The translations under genes were made by a program, and so were the position numbers. From the NCBI RefSeq assembly GCF_029227915.1, contig NC_079877.1, positions 1,984,001 to 2,048,000 on the forward strand: 64,000 nt of DNA, written 5' to 3'. Numbering within the stretch: the stretch's first letter is position 1; the number at the start of each line of letters is the position of its first letter. Of this stretch, positions 23,150-38,000 are shown piece after piece. Below the pieces are notes generated by a model. The model saw only the letters and a program-made list of their open reading frames with translations, did no database searches and had not been told where the DNA came from. The stretch comes from Hydractinia symbiolongicarpus (Eukaryota; Cnidaria; Hydrozoa; Anthoathecata; Hydractiniidae).

Positions 23150-25382
23150 AATCCTAGCTGTTAGCGCGCGCTGAAGATATAGAGACAGTTTCAAAAACTA
23201 CATTTCATTGACTTTCTAACTGTGTCAATCCGTTTGAGTTACAACGGTTGCGTCACATATTCGTACCAACATGTATTTAGCGATAGTATTCGGATATTAT
23301 TAGGTTGCATCGCTTTTTACAGTGAAACGTTTGACTGTGGCACTTAATTGAACTGATTTTGGACTTTGACCTTATAAATCTGATAAATGAGCCATTTTGA
23401 CTAAAAGAAATAACATTCTTCCTGATTTGACATGATTGCTGGAACTCAGCGATTACACTGGGCACTGTGGTAGCGCTTTATTTAAAAGTTAAGATAAATA
23501 AGTCATTTTTTACTGTGGAAACAATTCTAGCCGTTATCGCGCACTGAAGAAATAGAGACTGTTTCAAAAACTACATTTCATTGACTTTCTAACAGTGTCA
23601 ATGCGTTTGAGTTACAACGGTTGCGTCACATATTCGTACCAACATGTATTTAGTGATTTCCTTTCGATATTACTCAGTTGTATCGCTTTTAACAGTGAAA
23701 CTATTGACTGTGGGAATTAATTTAACTGATTCTGGACTGTGACCTTATAAATGTGATAAATGAGCCAATTGGACTCCAAGAAATAACATTCTTCTTAATT
23801 TGACATGATTACTGGAACTCAGCGATTACACTGGGCGCTGTGGTAGCGCTTTATTTAAAAATTAAGATAAATAAGTCATTTTAACTGTGGGACCAATCCT
23901 AGCCGTTAGCGCGCGCTGAAGAAATAGACACAGTTTCAAAAACTAAATTTCATTGAATTTCTAACGGTGTCAATCCGTTTGAGTTACAACGGTTGCGTCA
24001 CATATTCGTACCAACATGTATTTAGCGATAGTATTCGGATATTATTAGGTTGCATCGCTTTTTACAGTGAAACGTTTGACTGTGGGACTTAATTGAACTG
24101 ATTTTGGACTTTGACCTTATAAATGTGGTAAATGAGCCATTTTGACTAAAAGAAATAACATTCTTCTTGATTTGACATGATTGCTGGAACTCAGCGATTA
24201 CACTGGGCGCTGTGGTAGCGCTTTATTTAAAAGTTAAGATAAATAAGTCATTTTTACTGTGGAAACAATCGTAGCCGTTATCGCGCACTGAAGAAATAGA
24301 GACAGTTTCAAAAACTACATTTCATTGACTTTCTAACAGTGTCAATGCGTTTGAGTTACAACGGTTGCGTCACATATTCGTACCAACATGTATTTAGTGA
24401 CTTCCTTCCGATATTACTAAGTTGTATCGCTTTTAACAGTGAAACTATTGACTGTGGGAATTAATTTAACTGATTCTGGACTGTGACCTTATAAATGTGA
24501 TAAATGAGCCAATTGGACTCCAAGAAATAACATTCTTCTTAATTTGACATGATTACTGGAACTCAGCGATTACACTGGGCGCTGTGGTAGCGCTTTATTT
24601 AAAATTAAGATAAATAAGTCATTTTAACTGTGGGACCAATCCTAGCCGTTAGCGCGCGCTGAAGAAATAGACACAGTTTCAAAAACTAAGTTTCATTGAT
24701 TTTCTATCGGTGTCAATCCGTTTGAGTTACAACGGTTGCGTCACATATTCGTACCAACATGTATTCAGCGATAGTATTCGGATATTATTAGGTTGCATCG
24801 CTTTTTACAGTGAAACGTTTGACTGTGGGACTTAATTGAACTGATTTTGGACTTTGACCTTATAAATGTGATAAATGAGCCATTTTGACTAAAAGAAATA
24901 ACATTCTTCTTGATTTGACATGATTGCTGGAACTCAGCGATTACACTGGGCGCTGTGGTAGCGCTTTATTTAAAAGTTAAGATAAATAAGTCATTTTTAC
25001 TGTGGAAACAATCCTAGCCGTTATCGCGCGCTGAAGAAATAGAGACAGTTTCAAAAACTACATTTCATTGACTTTCTAACAGTGTCAATGCGTTTGAGCT
25101 ACAACGGTTGCGTCACATATTCGTACCAACATGTATTTAGTGATTCCCTTCCAATATTACTAAGTTGTAACGCTTTTAACAGTGAAACGATTGACTGTGG
25201 GAATTAATTTAACTGATTCTGGACTGTGACCTTATAATTGTAATGAATGCGCCAATTGGACTCCAAGAAATAACATTCTTCTAAATTTGACATGATTACT
25301 GGAACTCAGCGATTACACTGGGCGCTGTGGTAGCGCTTTATTTAAAAGTTAAGATAAATAAGTCATTTTTTACTGTGGGACC
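23150..25382 (+). repeat. Beta-gamma dimer series, three units of about 744 bp
   Basis: m63/m65/m67 are beta-like and m64/m66/m68 gamma-like, in strict alternation. Unit starts are 23150, 23895 and 24638. The rare 'gatattattaggttgc' variant occurs in all three beta copies (near 23292, 24036 and 24782), linking them as recent duplicates. m69 (25383) is a further gamma copy that breaks the alternation. Confidence 0.82.
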
Positions 25383-26126
25383 AATCCTAGCCGTTATCGC
25401 GCGCTGAAGAAATAGAGACAGTTTCAAAAACTACATTTCATTGACTTTCTAGCAGTGTCAATGCGTTTGAGTTACAACGGTTGCGTCACATATTCGTACC
25501 AACATGTATTTAGTGAATTCCTTCCGATATTACTAAGTTGTATCGCTTTTAACAGTGAAACTATTGACTGTGGGAATTAATTTAACTGATTCTGGACTGT
25601 GACCTTATAAATGTGATAAACGCGCCAATTGGACTCCAAGAAATAACATTTTTCTTAATTTGACATGATTACTGGAACTCAGCGATTACACTGGCCGCTG
25701 TGGTAGCGCTTTATTTAAAAATTAAGATAAATAAGTCATTTTAACTGTGGGACCAATCCTAGCCGTTAGCGCGCGCTGAAGAAATAGACACAGTTTCAAA
25801 AACTACATTTCATTGACTTTCTAACGGTGTAAATCCGTTTGAGTAACAACGGTTGCGTCACATATTCGTACCAACATGTATTTAGCGATAGTTTTCGGAT
25901 ATTACTAGGTTGCATCGCTTTTTACAGTGAAACGTTTGACTGTGGGACTTAATTGAACTGATTTTGGACTTTGACCTTATAAATGTGATAAATGAGCCAT
26001 TTTGACTAAAAGAAATAACATTCTTCTTGATTTGACATGATTGCTGGAACTCAGCGATTACACTGGGCGCTGTGGTAGCGCTTTATTTAAAAGTTAAGAT
26101 AAATAAGTCATTTTTACTGTGGAAAC

Positions 26127-28356
26127 AATCCTAGCCGTTATCGCGCGCTGAAGAAATAGAGACATTTTCAAAAACTACATTTCATTGACTTTCTAACAGT
26201 GCCAATGCGTTTGAGTTACAACGGTTGCGTCACATATTCGTACCAACATGTATTTAGTGATTCCCTTCCGATATTACTAAGTTGTAACGCTTTTAACAGT
26301 GAAAGGATTGACTGTGGGAATTAATTTAACTGATTCTGGACTGTGACCTTATAAATGTGATGAATGCGCCAATTGGACTCCAAGAAATAACATTCTTCTA
26401 AATTTGACATGATTACTGGAACTCAGCGATTACACTGGGCGCTGTGGTTGCGCTTTATTTAAAAATTCAGATAAATAAGTCATTTTTACTGTGGGACCAA
26501 TCCTAGCCGTTTTCGCGCGCTGAAGAAATAGAGACAGTTTCAAAAACTACATTTCATTGACTTTCTAGCAGTGTCAATGCGCTTGAGTTTCAACGGTTGC
26601 GTCACATATTCGTACCAACATGTATTTAGTGATTTCCTTCCGATTTACTAAGTTGTATCGCTTTTAACAGTGAAACTATTGACTGTGGGAATTAATTTAA
26701 CTGATTCTGGACTGTGACCTTATAAATGTGATAAATGCGCCAATTGGACTCCAAGAAATAACATTCTTCTTAATTTGACATGATTACTGGAACTCAGCGA
26801 TTACACTGGGCGCTGTTGTAGCCCTTTATTTAAAAATTAAGATAAATAAGTCATTTTAACTGTGGGACCAATCCTAGCCGTTAGCGCGCGCTGAAGAAAT
26901 AGACACAGTTTCAAAAACTACATTTCATTGACTTTCTAACACTGTAAATCCGTTTAAGTAACAACGGTTGCGTCACATATTCGTACCAACATGTATTTAG
27001 CGATAGTTTTCGGATATTACTAGGTTGCATCGCTTTTTACAGTGAAACGTTTGACTGTGGGACTTAATTGAACTGATTTTGGACTTTGACCTTATAAATG
27101 TGATAAATGAGCCATTTTGACTAAAAGAAATAACATTCTTCTTGATTTGACATGATTGCTGGAACTCAGCGATTACACTGGGCGCTGTGGTAGCGCTTTA
27201 TTTAAAAGTTAAGATAAATAAGTCATTTTTACTGTGGAAACAATCCTAGCCGTTATCGCGCGCTGAAGAAATAGAGACATTTTCAAAAACTACATTTCAT
27301 TGACTTTCTAACAGTGCCAATGCGTTTGAGTTACAACGGTTGCGTCACATATTCGTACCAACATGTATTTAGTGATTCCCTTCCGATATTACTAAGTTGT
27401 AACGCTTTTAACAGTGAAAGGATTGACTGTGGGAATTAATTTAACTGATTCTGGACTGTGACCTTATAAATGTGATGAATGCGCCAATTGGACTCCAAGA
27501 AATAACATTCTTCTAAATTTGACATGATTACTGGAACTCAGCGATTACACTGGGCGCTGTGGTTGCGCTTTATTTAAAAATTCAGATAAATAAGTCATTT
27601 TTACTGTGGGACCAATCCTAGCCGTTTTCGCGCGCTGAAGAAATAGAGACAGTTTCAAAAACTACATTTCATTGACTTTCTAGCAGTGTCAATGCGCTTG
27701 AGTTTCAACGGTTGCGTCACATATTCGTACCAACATGTATTTAGTGATTTCCTTCCGATTTACTAAGTTGTATCGCTTTTAACAGTGAAACTATTGACTG
27801 TGGGAATTAATTTAACTGATTCTGGACTGTGACCTTATAAATGTGATAAATGCGCCAATTGGACTCCAAGAAATAACATTCTTCTTAATTTGACATGATT
27901 ACTGGAACTCAGCGATTACACTGGGCGCTGTTGTAGCCCTTTATTTAAAAATTAAGATAAATAAGTCATTTTAACTGTGGGACCAATCCTAGCCGTTAGC
28001 GCGCGCTGAAGAAATAGACACAGTTTCAAAAACTACATTTCATTGACTTTCTAACACTGTAAATCCGTTTAAGTAACAACGGTTGCGTCACATATTCGTA
28101 CCAACATGTATTTAGCGATAGTATTCGGATATTACTAGGTTGCATCGCTTTTAACAGTGAAACTATTGACTGTGGGAATTAATTTAACTGATTCTGGACT
28201 GTGACCTTATAAATGTGACAAATGCGCCAATTGGACTCCAAGAAATAACATTCTTCTTAATTTGACACGATTACTGGAACTCAGCGATTACACTGGGCGC
28301 TGTGGTAGCGCTTTATTTAAAAATTAAGATAAATAAGTCATTTTAACTGTGGGACC
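26127..28356 (+). repeat. Trimer duplication, two copies of 1,115 bp
   Basis: m71-m73 (26127-27241) and m74-m76 (27242-28356) are spaced by exactly 1,115 bp at all three starts. Shared private variants are gacattttcaaaaac and agtgccaatgcg (m71/m74), a one-base deletion giving ccgatttactaag, and tgttgtagccctttat (m72/m75). m70 (25755) corresponds to m73, so the duplicated tract starts earlier than drawn. m76 departs from m73 in its second half, where it becomes a beta/gamma hybrid. Confidence 0.88.
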
Positions 28357-29845
28357 AATCCTAGCCGTTAGCGCGCGCTGAAGAAATAGACACAGTTTCA
28401 AAAACTACATTTCATTGACTTTCTAACGCTGTAAATCCGTTTGAGTAACAACGGTTGCGTCACATATTCGTACCAACATGTATTTAGCGATAGTATTCGG
28501 ATATTACTAGGTTGCATCGCTTTTTACAGTGAAACGTTTGACTGTGGGACTTAATTGAACTGATTTTGGACTTTGACCTTATAATAGTGATAAATGAGCC
28601 ATTTTGACTAAAAGAAATAACATTCTTCTTGATTTGATATGATTGCTGGAACTCAGCGATTACACTGGGCGCTGTGGTAGCGCTTTATTTAAAAGTTAAG
28701 ATACATAAGTCATTTTTACTGTGGAAACAATCCTAGCCGTTATCGCGCGCTGAAGAAATAGAGACAGTTTCAAAAACTACATTTCATTGACTTTCTAACA
28801 GTGTCAATGCGTTTGAGTTACAACGGTTGCGTCACATATGCGTACCAACATGTATTTAGTGATTTCCTTCCGATATTACTAAGTTGTATCGCTTTTAACA
28901 GTGAAACTATTGACTGCGGGAATTAATTTAACTGATTCTGGACTGTGACCTTATAAATGTGACAAATGCGCCAATTGGACTCCAAGAAATAACATTCTTC
29001 TTAATTTGACACGATTACTGGAACTCAGCGATTACACTGGGCGCTGTGGTAGCGCTTTATTTAAAAATTAAGATAAATAAGTCATTTTAACTGTGGGACC
29101 AATCCTAGCCGTTAGCGCGCGCTGAAGAAATAGACACAGTTTCAAAAACTACATTTCATTGACTTTCTAACGCTGTAAATCCGTTTGAGTAACAACGGTT
29201 GCGTCACATATTCGTACCAACATGTATTTAGCGTTAGTATTCGGATATTACTAGGTTGCATCGCTTTTTACAGTGAAACGTTTGACAGTGGGACTTAATT
29301 GAACTGATTTTGGACTTTGACCTTATAAATGTGATAAATGAGCCATTTTGACTAAAAGAAATAACATTCTTCTTGATTTGACATGATTGCTGGAACTCAG
29401 CGATTACACTGGGCGCTGTGGTAGCGCTTTATTTAAAAGTTAAGATAAATAAGTCATTTTTACTGTGGAAACAATCCTAGCCGTTATCGCGCGCTGAAGA
29501 AATAGAGACAGTTTCAAAAACTACATTTCATTGACTTTCTAACAGTGTCAATGCGTTTAAGTTACAACGGTTGCGTCACATATTCGTACCAACATGTATT
29601 TAGTGATTTCCTTCCGATATTACTAAGTTGTATCGCTTTTAACAGTGAAACGATTGACTGTGGGAATTAATTCAACTGATTCTGGACTGTGACCTTATAA
29701 ATGTGATAAATGCGCCAATTGGACTCCAAGAAATAACATTCTTCTTAATTTGACATGATTACTGGAACTCAGCAATTACACTGGGCGCTGTGGTAGCGCT
29801 TTATTTAAAAATTAAGATAAATAAGTCATTTTTTACTGTGGGACC
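28357..29845 (+). repeat. Beta-gamma dimer pair, spacing 744 bp
   Basis: m77/m79 (28357 and 29101) are beta and m78/m80 (28729 and 29473) gamma. 'gtgacaaatgcgcc' with 'gacacgattactgg' appears in the second halves of m76 and m78, one dimer apart, and again in m84. Confidence 0.75.
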
Positions 29846-32824
29846 AATCCTAGCCGTTATGACGCGCTGAAGAGATAGAGACAGTTTCAAAAACCACATT
29901 TCATTGTCTTACTAACGGTGTCAATCTGTTTGAGTTACAACAGTTGCGTCACAAATTTGTACTAACATGCATTTAGTGATTCCCTTCCGATGTTACTAAG
30001 TTGTAACGCTTTTAACAGTGAAACGATTGACTGTGGGAATTAATTTAACTGATTCTGGACTGTGACCTTATAAATGTGATGAATGCGCCAATTGGACTCC
30101 AAGAAATAACATTCTTCTAAATTTGACATGATTACTGGAACTCAGCGATTACACTGGGCGCTGTGGTAGCGCTTTATTTAAAAATTAAGATAAATAAGTC
30201 ATTTTTTACTATGGGACCAATCGTAGCCGTTATCACGCGCTGAAGAAATAGAGACAGTTTCAAAATCTACATTTCATTGAGTTTCTAACAGTGTCAATCC
30301 GTTTGAGTTACAACGGTTGCATCACATATTCGTACCAACATGTATTTAGCGATAGTATTCGGATATTACTAGGTTGCATCTCTTTTTACAGTGAAACGTT
30401 TGACTGTGGGACTTAATTGAACTGATTTTGGACTTTGACCTTATAAATGTGATAAATGAGCCATTTGGACTAAAAGAAATAACATTCTTCTTGATTTGAT
30501 ATGATTGCTGGAACTCAGCGATTACACTGGGCGCTGTGGTAGCGCTTTATTTAAAAGTTAAGATAAATAAGTCATTTTTACTGTGGAAACAATCCTAGCC
30601 GTTATCGCGCGCTGAAGAAATAAAGACAGTTTCAAAAACTACATTTCATTGACTTTCTAACAGTGTCAATGCGTTTGAGTTACAACGGTTGCGTCACATA
30701 TGCGTACCAACATGTATTTAGTGATTTCCTTCCGATATTACTAAGTTGTATCGCTTTTAACAGTGAAACTATTGACTGTGGGAATTAATTTAACTGATTC
30801 TGGACTGTGACCTTATAAATGTGATAAATGCGCCAATTGGACTCCAAGAAATAACATTCTTCTTAATTTGACACGATTACTGGAACTCAGCGATTACACT
30901 GGGCGCTGTGGTAGCGCTTTATTTAAAAATTAAGATAAATAAGTCATTTTAACTGTGGAACCAATCCTAGCCGTTAGTGCGCGCTGAAGAAATAGACACA
31001 GTTTCAAAAACTACATTTCATTGACTTTCTAACGGTGTAAATCCGTTTGAGTAACAACGGTTGCGTCACATATTCGTACCAACATGTATTTAGCAATAGT
31101 ATTCGGATATTACTAGGTTGCATCGCTTTTAACAGTGAAACTATTGACTGTGGGAATTAATTTAACTGATTCTGGACTGTGACCTTATAAATGTGACAAA
31201 TGCGCCAATTGGACTCCAAGAAATAACATTCTTCTTAATTTGACACGATTACTGGAACTCAGCGATTACACTGGGCGCTGTGGTAGTGCTTTATTTAAAA
31301 ATTAAGATAAATAAGTCATTTTAACTGTGGGACCAATCCTAGCCGTTAGCGCGCGCTGAAGAAATAGACACAGTTTCAAAAACTACATTTCATTGACTTT
31401 CTAACGCTGTAAATCTGTTTGAGTAACAACGGTTGCGTCACATATTCGTACCAACATGTATTTAGCGATAGTATTCGGATATTACTAGGTTGCATCGCTT
31501 TTTACAGTGAAACGTTTGACTGTGGGACTTAATTGAACTGATTTTGGACTTTGACCTTATAAATGTGATAAATGAGCCATTTTGACTAAAAGAAATAACA
31601 TTCTTTTTGATTTGACAAGATTGCTGGAACTCAGCGATTACATTGGGCGCTGTGGTAGCGCTTTATTTAAAAGTTAAGATAAATAAGTCATTTTTACTGT
31701 GGAAACAATCCTAGCCGTTATCGCGCGCTGAAGAAATAGAGACAGTTTCAAAAACTACATTTTATTGACTTTCTAACAGTGTCAATGCGTTTAAGTTACA
31801 ACGGTTGCGTCACATATTCGTACCAACATGTATTTAGTGATTTCCTTCCGATATTACTAAGTTGTATCGCTTTTAACAGTGAAACGATTGACTGTGGGAA
31901 TTAATTCAACTGATTCTGGACTGTGACCTTATAAATGTGATAAATGCGCCAATTGGACTCCAAGAAATAACATTCTTCTTAATTTGACATGATTACTGGA
32001 ACTCAGCGATTACACTGGGCGCTGTGGTAGCGCTTTATTTAAAAATTAAGATAAATAAGTCATTTTTTACTGTGGGACCAATCCTAGCCGTTATGACGCG
32101 CTGAAGAGATAGAGACAGTTTCAAAAACCACATTTCATTGACTTACTAACGGTGTCAATCTGTTTGAGTTACAAGAGTTGCGTCACAAATTTGTACTAAC
32201 ATGCATTTAGTGATTCCCTTCCGATGTTACTAAGTTGTAACGCTTTTAACAGTGAAACGATTGACTGTGGGAATTAATTTAACTGATTCTGGACTGTGAC
32301 CTTATAAATGTGATGAATGCGCCAATTGGACTCCAAGAAATAACATTCTTCTAAATTTGACATGATTACTGGAACTCAGCGATTACACTGGGCGCTGTGG
32401 TAGCGCTTTATTTAAAAATTAAGATAAATAGGTCATTTTTTACTATGGGACCAATCGTAGCCGTTATCACGCGCTGAAGAAATAGAGACAGTTTCAAAAT
32501 CTACATTTCATTGAGTTTCTAACAGTGTCAATCCGTTTGAGTTACAACGGTTGCATCACATATTCGTACCAACATGTATTTAGTGATTTCCTTCCGATAT
32601 TACTAAGTTGTATCGCTTTTAACAGTGAAACGATTGACCGTGGGAATTAATTCAACTGATTCTGGACTGTGACCTTATAAATGTGAATAATGCGCCAATT
32701 GGTCTCCAAGGAATAACATTCTTCTAAATTTGACATGATTACTGGAACTCAGCGATTACACTGGGCGCTGTGGTAGCGCTTTATTTAAAAATTAAGATAA
32801 ATAAGTCATTTTAACTGTGGGACC
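29101..32824 (+). repeat. Six-monomer-spaced duplication (2,234 bp)
   Basis: m79-m82 (29101-30590) recur as m85-m88 (31335-32824) at exactly 2,234 bp for each start. The series is beta, gamma, gamma subtype with ttatgacgcgctgaagagat head, and subtype with ttatcacgcgctg head. The second half of m88 differs (gaataatgcgccaattggtctcc), which marks the end of the shared tract. m83-m84 between the two blocks resemble m78 and m76, five and eight monomers upstream. Confidence 0.75.
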
Positions 32825-33570
32825 AATCCTAGCCGTTAGCGCGCGCTGAAGAAATAGACACAGTTTCAAAAACTACATTTCATTGACTTTCTAACAGTGT
32901 CAATGCGTTTGAGTTACAACGGTTGCGTCACATATTCGTACCAACATGTATTTAGTGATTTCCTTCCGATGTTACTAAGTTGTATCGCTTTTAACAGTGA
33001 AACGATTGACTGTGGGAATTAATTTAACTGATTCTGGACTGTGACCTTATAAATGTGATAAATGCGCCAATTGGACTCCAAGAAATAACATTCTTCTTAA
33101 TTTGACATGATTACTGGAACTCAGCGATTACACTGGGCGCTGTGGTAGCGCTTTATTTAAAAATTAAGATAAATAAGTCATTTTTTACTGTGGGACCAAT
33201 CCTAGCCGTTATGACGCGCTGAAGAGATAGAGACAGTTTCAAAAAACACATTTCATTGACTTACTAACGGTGTCAATCTGTTTGAGTTACAACAGTTGCG
33301 TCACATATTCGTACCAACATATATTTAGTGATTTCTTTCCGATGTTACTAAGTTGTATCGCTTTTAACAGTGAAACGATTGACTGTGGGAATTAATTTAA
33401 CTGATTCTGGACTGTCACCTTATAAATGTGATAAATGCGCCAATTGGACTCCAAGAAATAACATTCTTCTTAATTTGACATGATTACTGGAACTCAGCGA
33501 TTACACTGGGCGCTGTGGTAGTGCTTTATTTAAAAATTAAGATAAATAAGTCATTTTTTACTGTGGGACC
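32080..33570 (+). repeat. Tetramer higher-order repeat, copy 1 (1,491 bp)
   Basis: m87-m90. All four starts recur exactly 1,491 bp downstream. Private variants shared with copy 2 are ttacaagagttgcg (m87), aataggtcattttttac with ctatgggacc (m87/m88 junction), and caaaaaacacattt and ctggactgtcacc (m90). Confidence 0.92.
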
Positions 33571-35061
33571 AATCCTAGCCGTTATGACGCGCTGAAGAGA
33601 TAGAGACAGTTTCAAAAACCACATTTCATTGACTTACTAACGGTGTCAATCTGTTTGAGTTACAAGAGTTGCGTCACAAATTTGTACTAACATGCATTTA
33701 GTGATTCCCTTCCGATGTTACTAAGTTGTAACGCTTTTAACAGTGAAACGATTGACTGTGGGAATTAATTTAACTGATTCTGGACTGTGACCTTATAAAT
33801 GTGATGAATGCGCCAATTGGACTCCAAGAAATAACATTCTTCTAAATTTGACATGATTACTGGAACTCAGCGATTACACTGGGCGCTGTGGTAGCGCTTT
33901 ATTTAAAAATTAAGATAAATAGGTCATTTTTTACTATGGGACCAATCGTAGCCGTTATCACGCGCTGAAGAAATAGAGACAGTTTCAAAATCTACATTTC
34001 ATTGAGTTTCTAACAGTGTCAATCCGTTTGAGTTACAACGGTTGCATCACATATTCGTACCAACATGTATTTAGTGATTTCCTTCCGATATTACTAAGTT
34101 GTATCGCTTTTAACAGTGAAACGATTGACCGTGGGAATTAATTCAACTGATTCTGGACTGTGACCTTATAAATGTGAATAATGCGCCAATTGGTCTCCAA
34201 GGAATAACATTCTTCTAAATTTGACATGATTACTGGAACTCAGCGATTACACTGGGCGCTGTGGTAGCGCTTTATTTAAAAATTAAGATAAATAAGTCAT
34301 TTTAACTGTGGGACCAATCCTAGCCGTTAGCGCGCGCTGAAGAAATAGACACAGTTTCAAAAACTACATTTCATTGACTTTCTAACAGTGTCAATGCGTT
34401 TGAGTTACAACGGTTGCGTCACATATTCGTACCAACATGTATTTAGTGATTTCCTTCCGATGTTACTAAGTTGTATCGCTTTTAACAGTGAAACGATTGA
34501 CTGTGGGAATTAATTTAACTGATTCTGGACTGTGACCTTATAAATGTGATAAATGCGCCAATTGGACTCCAAGAAATAACATTCTTCTTAATTTGACATG
34601 ATTACTGGAACTCAGCGATTACACTGGGCGCTGTGGTAGCGCTTTATTTAAAAATTAAGATAAATAAGTCATTTTTTACTGTGGGACCAATCCTAGCCGT
34701 TATGACGCGCTGAAGAGATAGAGACAGTTTCAAAAAACACATTTCATTGACTTACTAACGGTGTCAATCTGTTTGAGTTACAACAGTTGCGTCACATATT
34801 CGTACCAACATATATTTAGTGATTTCTTTCCGATGTTACTAAGTTGTATCGCTTTTAACAGTGAAACGATTGACTGTGGGAATTAATTTAACTGATTCTG
34901 GACTGTCACCTTATAAATGTGATAAATGCGCCAATTGGACTCCAAGAAATAACATTCTTCTTAATTTGACATGATTACTGGAACTCAGCGATTACACTGG
35001 GCGCTGTGGTAGTGCTTTATTTAAAAATTAAGATAAATAAGTCATTTTTTACTGTGGGACC
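33571..35061 (+). repeat. Tetramer higher-order repeat, copy 2 (1,491 bp)
   Basis: m91-m94 repeat m87-m90 with almost no differences noticed by eye. A third, partial and more diverged copy follows (m95-m96, 35062-35806), with 'ttaccaacgg' instead of 'ttactaacgg' and a one-base loss in 'ctgtggaattaat'. Confidence 0.92.
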
Positions 35062-38000
35062 AATCCTAGCCGTTATGACGCGCTGAAGAGATAGAGACAG
35101 TTTCAAAAACCACATTTCATTGACTTACCAACGGTGTCAATCTGTTTGAGTTACAACAGTTGCGTCACAAATTTGTACTAACATGCATTTAGTGATTCCC
35201 TTCCGATATTACTAAGTTGTAACGCTTTTAACAGTGAAACGATTGACTGTGGAATTAATTTAACTGATTGTGGACTGTGACCTTATAAATGTGATGAATG
35301 CGCCAATTGGACTCCAAGAAATAACATTCTTCTAAATTTGACATGATTACTGGAACTCAGCGATTACACTGGGCGCTGTGGTAGCGCTTTATTTAAAAAT
35401 TAAGATAAATAAGTCATTTTTTACTGTGGGACCAATCGTAGCCGTTATCACGCGCTGAAGAAATAGAGACAGTTTCAAAAACTACATTTCATTGACTTTC
35501 TAACGGTGTCAATCCGTTTGAGTTACAACGGTTGCATCACATATTCGTACCAACATGTATTTAGTGATTTCCTTCCGATATTACTAAGTTGTATCGCTTT
35601 TAACAGTGAAACGATTGACCGTGGGAATTAATTCAACTGATTCTGGACTGTGACCTTATAAATGTGAATAATGCGCCAATTGGTCTCCAAGGAATAACAT
35701 TCTTCTAAATTTGACATGATTACTGGAACTCAGCGATTACACTGGGCGCTGTGGTAGCGCTTTATTTAAAAATTAAGATAAATGAGTCATTTTTTCCTGT
35801 GGGACCAATCCTAGCCGTTATCGCGCGCTGAAGAAATAGAGACAGTTTCAAAAACTACATTTCATTGACTTTCTAGCAGTGTCAATGCGTTTGAGTTACA
35901 ACGGTTGCGTCACATATTCGTACCAACATGTATTTAGTGATTTCCTTCCGATATTACTAAGTTGTATCGCTTTTAACAGTGAAACTATTGACTGTGGGAA
36001 TTAATTTAACTGATTCTGGACTGTGACCTTATAAATGTGATAAATGCGCCAATTGGACTCCAAGAAATAACATTCTTCTTAATTTGACATGATTACTGGA
36101 ACTCAGCGATTACACTGGGCGCTGTGGTAGCGCTTTATTTAAAAGTTAAGATAAATAAGTCATTTTAACTGTAGGACCAATCCTAGCCGTTAGCGCGCGC
36201 TGAAGAAATAGACACAGTTTCAAAAACTACATTTCATTGACTTTCTAACGGTGTAAATCCGTTTGAGTAACAACGGTTGCGTCACATATTCGTACCAACA
36301 TGTATTTAGCGATAGTATTCGGATATTACTAGGTTGCATCGCTTTTTACAGTGAAACGTTTGACTGTGGGACTTAATTGAACTGATTTTGGACTTTGACC
36401 TTATAAGTGTGATAAATGAGCCATTTTGACTAAAAGAAATAACATTCTTCTTGATTTGACATGATTGCTGGAACTCAGCGATTACACTGGGCGCTGTGGT
36501 AGCGCTTTATTTAAAAGTTAAGATAATAAAGTCATTTTTACTGTGGAAACAATCCTAGCCGTTATCGCGCGCTGAAGAAATAGAGACAGTTTCAAAAACT
36601 ACATTTCGTTGACTTTCTAACAGTGTCAATGCGTTTGAGTTACAACGGTTGCGTCACATATTCGTACCAACATGTATTTAGTGATTCCCTTCCGATATTA
36701 CTAAGTTGTAACGCTTTTAACAGTAAAACGATTGACTGTGGGAATTAATTTAACTGATTTTGCACTTTGACCTTATAAATGTGATAAATGAGCCATTTTG
36801 ACAAAAAGAAATAACATTCTTCTTGATTTGACATGATTGCTGGAACTCAGCGATTACACTGGGCGCTGTGGTAGCGTTTTATTTAAAAGTTAAGATAAAT
36901 AAGTCATTTTTACTGTGGAAACAATCCTAGCCGATATCGCGCGCTGAAGAAATAGAGACAGTTTCAAAACTACATTTCATTGACTTTCTAACAGTGTCAA
37001 TGCGTTTGAGTTACAACGGTTGCGTCACATATTCGTACCAACATGTATTTAGTGATTTCCTTCCGATATTACTTAGTTGTATCGCTTTTAACAGTGAAAC
37101 TATTGACTGTGGGAATTAATTTAACTGATTCTGGACTGTGACCTTATAAATGTGATAAATGCGCCAATTGTGACTCCAAGAAATAACATTCTTCTTAATT
37201 TGACATGATTACTGGAACTCAGCGATTACACTGGGCGCTGTGGTATCGCTTTATTTAAAAATTAAGATAAATAAGTCATTTTAACTGTAGGACCAATCCT
37301 AGCCGTTAGCGCGCGCTGAAGAAATAGACACAGTTTCAAAAACTACATTTCATTGACTTTCTAACGGTGTAAATCCGTTTAAGTAACAACGGTTGCGTCA
37401 CATATTCGTACCAACATGTATTTAGCGATAGTATTCGGATATTACTAGGTTGCATCGCTTTTAACAGTGAAACTATTGACTGTGGGAATTAATTTATCTG
37501 ATTCTGGACTGTGACCTTATAAATGTGATAAATGCGCCAATTGGACTCCAAGAAATAACATTCTTCTTAATTTGACATGATTACTGGAACTCAGCGATTA
37601 CACTGGGCGCTGTGGTAGCGCTTTATTTAAAAATTAAGATAAATAAGTCATTTTAACTGTGGGACCAATCCTAGCCGTTAGCGCGCGCTGAAGAAATAGA
37701 CACAGTTTCAAAAACTACATTTCATTGACTTTCTAACGCTGTAAATCCGTTTGAGTAACAACAGTTGCGTCACATATTCGTACCAACATGTATTTAGTGA
37801 TTCCTTTCCGATATTACTAAGTTGTAACGCTTTTAACAGTGAAACGATTGACTGTGGGAATTAATTTATCTGATTCTGGACTGTGACCTTATAAATGTGA
37901 TAAATGAGCCATTTTGACTAAAAGAAATAACATTCTTCTTGATTTGACATGATTGCTGGAACTCAGCGATTACACTGGGCGCTGTGGTAGCGCTTTATTT

